A DNA stretch of 10,059 nucleotides from Phoronis pallida (lineage: Eukaryota > Phoronida > Phoronidae). The stretch lies in contig JAOXYC010254343.1 in NCBI GenBank assembly GCA_028565715.1, positions 1-10,059 of the forward strand, in the 5' to 3' direction. Position 1 is the stretch's first letter, and each line of letters opens with the position of its first letter. This document shows, piece after piece, positions 8,797 through 10,059 of this stretch. A program made the translations under genes and the position numbers. A model generated the notes under the pieces. It ran no database searches. It saw nothing but the letters and a program-made list of their open reading frames with translations, and was not told the DNA's origin.

Positions 8797-8888
8797 TTTG
8801 CGGCATCTTTCCTTAACTGCTCATGTTTCATTAAAAGCTTCTTCCTCTCCAAAAATGTCTTTCTAACACGGAAACCACGGAACTTGGA
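8797..8888 (-). CDS. Exon of IQ-motif protein: first IQ motif (second part) and start of charged helix
   Basis: The exon is 92 nt. The acceptor is GATCTCTTCCAG (AG at 8890-8889) and the donor GTAAGT (8796-8791). It enters in phase 0, reads 30 codons (fragment residues 1-30) and leaves two bases. The peptide starts SKFRGFRVRK, which is exactly the second part of an IQ motif (xxxRGxxxRK), so the hydrophobic residue plus Gln should be encoded at the end of the preceding exon. The rest, TFLERKKLLMKHEQLRKDAA, is a basic amphipathic helix that continues into the charged helix of the next exon. The exon is probably internal, since neither a start codon nor the IQ residues are included. An intron splitting an IQ motif right after the Gln is the likeliest arrangement. 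Confidence 0.83.
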
Positions 8889-10008
8889 CTGGAAGAGATC
8901 AGATTAAAAAAGTTAAAAACCCATTACAGATATCTCTTGAAAAAATAGTAATAAAGTTTTTAAATAAAATTCAAGAAGTCAGAGCACATCTGAGATACTG
9001 CTATTGAAATGTTTTAAAAATCTGATTTTAGTAGATTAAGTGTGAGTGGTAAATTCAGTAAAGTGGCCAAGCAACTCGGGATTGTGTAACGTCAGTGGAT
9101 TTAAACTGAAAGCTGTTGTTGTTTTTATTTTAAATCCAATTGATAAATCCAAAGCATGAATAATTGAATTTAATATTGACAAGAATCCCACTTACTTCTA
9201 CACTAAAAACATAAAGAAAAGTTGTAATTTTCTGTTGGTCTTATGAATTCAAGAGAAGTTTATGATTCAATTAAGCTGAAATCCTAACATACTTCTGTTA
9301 ACATATGAAAAACTGTATAAAATGTACATTTCGATCCTACCTTGAAAAATAAGTCTTGCCTAATTATTTTATTATGTTTTTTCAGTCACTATGCCACCTG
9401 ACATGTTAATGCAATCAATTGATAATTGACATTTAAAACTTTTGTTTCAGGAAAAGTCAACAGCATTGTTGAATTAATGAAGCAGTAACTAGTACATGGC
9501 TAATTAGACAGACTTTTCACTTATAACAGGTAATCGATACCGGTCTGGAAATGAAAATAAACTGAATCAAAACCAATATCTGAGAACATTTTGACGAAGG
9601 CTATGAGAATTAAGTCAAAAGATCCGTGAAGAAAATGGCTTTTTCAACCTACTAGACCACAATTTTAAGTTTAAGTTTTTAGAAACAAAGTAAAAATCAA
9701 ATTTGATCCAAATTTTATGAAAGTAAATCAAAACAAAAATCAATTTTCTTTTGCATCTACACTGTGCACGCTGATCAAACTCCTATGAAATTAATGCAAT
9801 AATAAAGTACCAAATTATAGAACTGAATTTAAAAATACCAAACAAAGTTTCTATTTCGGACAATACACAGATTGCTTGACATTTACCATTTCATAACCCA
9901 CAACTACATGATTCAAGGAAAAATATGTAAAACTGAGTATTAAAATAAAACCTACTTGACATTAAAACAAATTCCCATACACAGACACCACATATTTTCA
10001 GCTGACAC
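8889..10008 (-). other. Probable intron upstream of the first certain exon
   Basis: AT-rich sequence with no open frame of note. No donor preceded by an Ile-Gln-type codon pair was found here other than the weak candidate ending at 10009. Consensus-like donors at about 9194-9189 (GTAAGT) and 9341-9336 (GTAGGA) are preceded by in-frame stops or lack a usable acceptor, so no exon is called. If the candidate at 10009-10048 is wrong, the intron continues past the window edge. Confidence 0.5.
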
Positions 10009-10048
10009 CTGAAATTCACCCCAGTCCCTCTCGAACCAGTCCAGTTCC
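10009..10048 (-). CDS. Possible short exon completing the first IQ motif
   Basis: The last 50 bases are markedly GC-richer than the intron. On the minus strand a 40-nt stretch between a possible acceptor CACCTAG (AG at 10050-10049) and a possible donor CAG|GTGTCA (10008-10003) reads, after one base, ELDWFERDWGEFQ in phase 0. Joined to exon 8797-8888 this gives FQSKFRGFRVRK, a full match to the IQ pattern (hydrophobic-Q-xxx-RG-xxx-RK). Against it, both splice sites are weak, the exon is very short, and an in-frame TGA sits at the window edge, so the acceptor must be used for the exon to be coding. The true preceding exon could lie outside the window. Confidence 0.28.
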
Positions 10049-10059
10049 CTAGGTGATCA

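Noticed and set aside
9338-9380. Minus-strand stretch ending in a GTAGGA donor with a possible LFFK coding end
   Set aside because: An in-frame TAA lies close upstream, the nearest AG would leave only about 19 nt, and it does not supply the missing IQ residues.

Overview
The window looks like metazoan nuclear DNA, most likely from an invertebrate. It is AT-rich (by eye about two thirds A+T), contains no long open reading frame, and has short coding islands bounded by consensus GT..AG splice sites. There are no bacterial-type operons, ribosome binding sites or RNA genes. I cannot name the species; a marine invertebrate (mollusc, echinoderm, hemichordate or similar) is a guess from overall texture.

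The one supported gene lies on the minus strand and runs from the right side of the window to the left. Five exons join in a single open frame: 8797-8888, 8156-8278, 5788-5898, 1141-1425 and 513-619, in transcript order. The joined fragment is 718 nt, or 239 complete codons plus one base. It begins inside an IQ (calmodulin/myosin light-chain binding) motif, passes through a highly charged helix, then a Lys/Arg-rich and Pro/Thr/Ala-rich linker, then two more IQ motifs, and ends in a short Trp-containing helix. Both ends of the gene lie outside the window, so the protein class is unresolved. An unconventional myosin neck/tail or a ciliary/centrosomal IQ-motif protein are the reasonable alternatives. 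A possible sixth, weakly supported exon at 10009-10048 would supply the missing first two residues of the first IQ motif.

The introns take up most of the window: 620-1140, 1426-5787, 5899-8155, 8279-8796, and 8889 to the right edge. They hold little that I recognise. The exceptions are two CTCF-consensus-like sites beside exon 5788-5898, a 28-bp tandem duplication at 6188-6242, a diverged pair of roughly 86-bp direct repeats at 7908-8117, and a possible alternative first exon near 4181-4311. The first 74 bases are a chain of GC-rich palindromes that looks like the end of a mobile or foldback element.

The most useful structural observation is the splice phase. Three consecutive exons are symmetric (phase 2 in, phase 2 out), and the junctions joining them all rebuild a lysine codon, so any of them can be skipped without a frameshift. 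I found no convincing novel system such as a defence island, CRISPR array or transposase.
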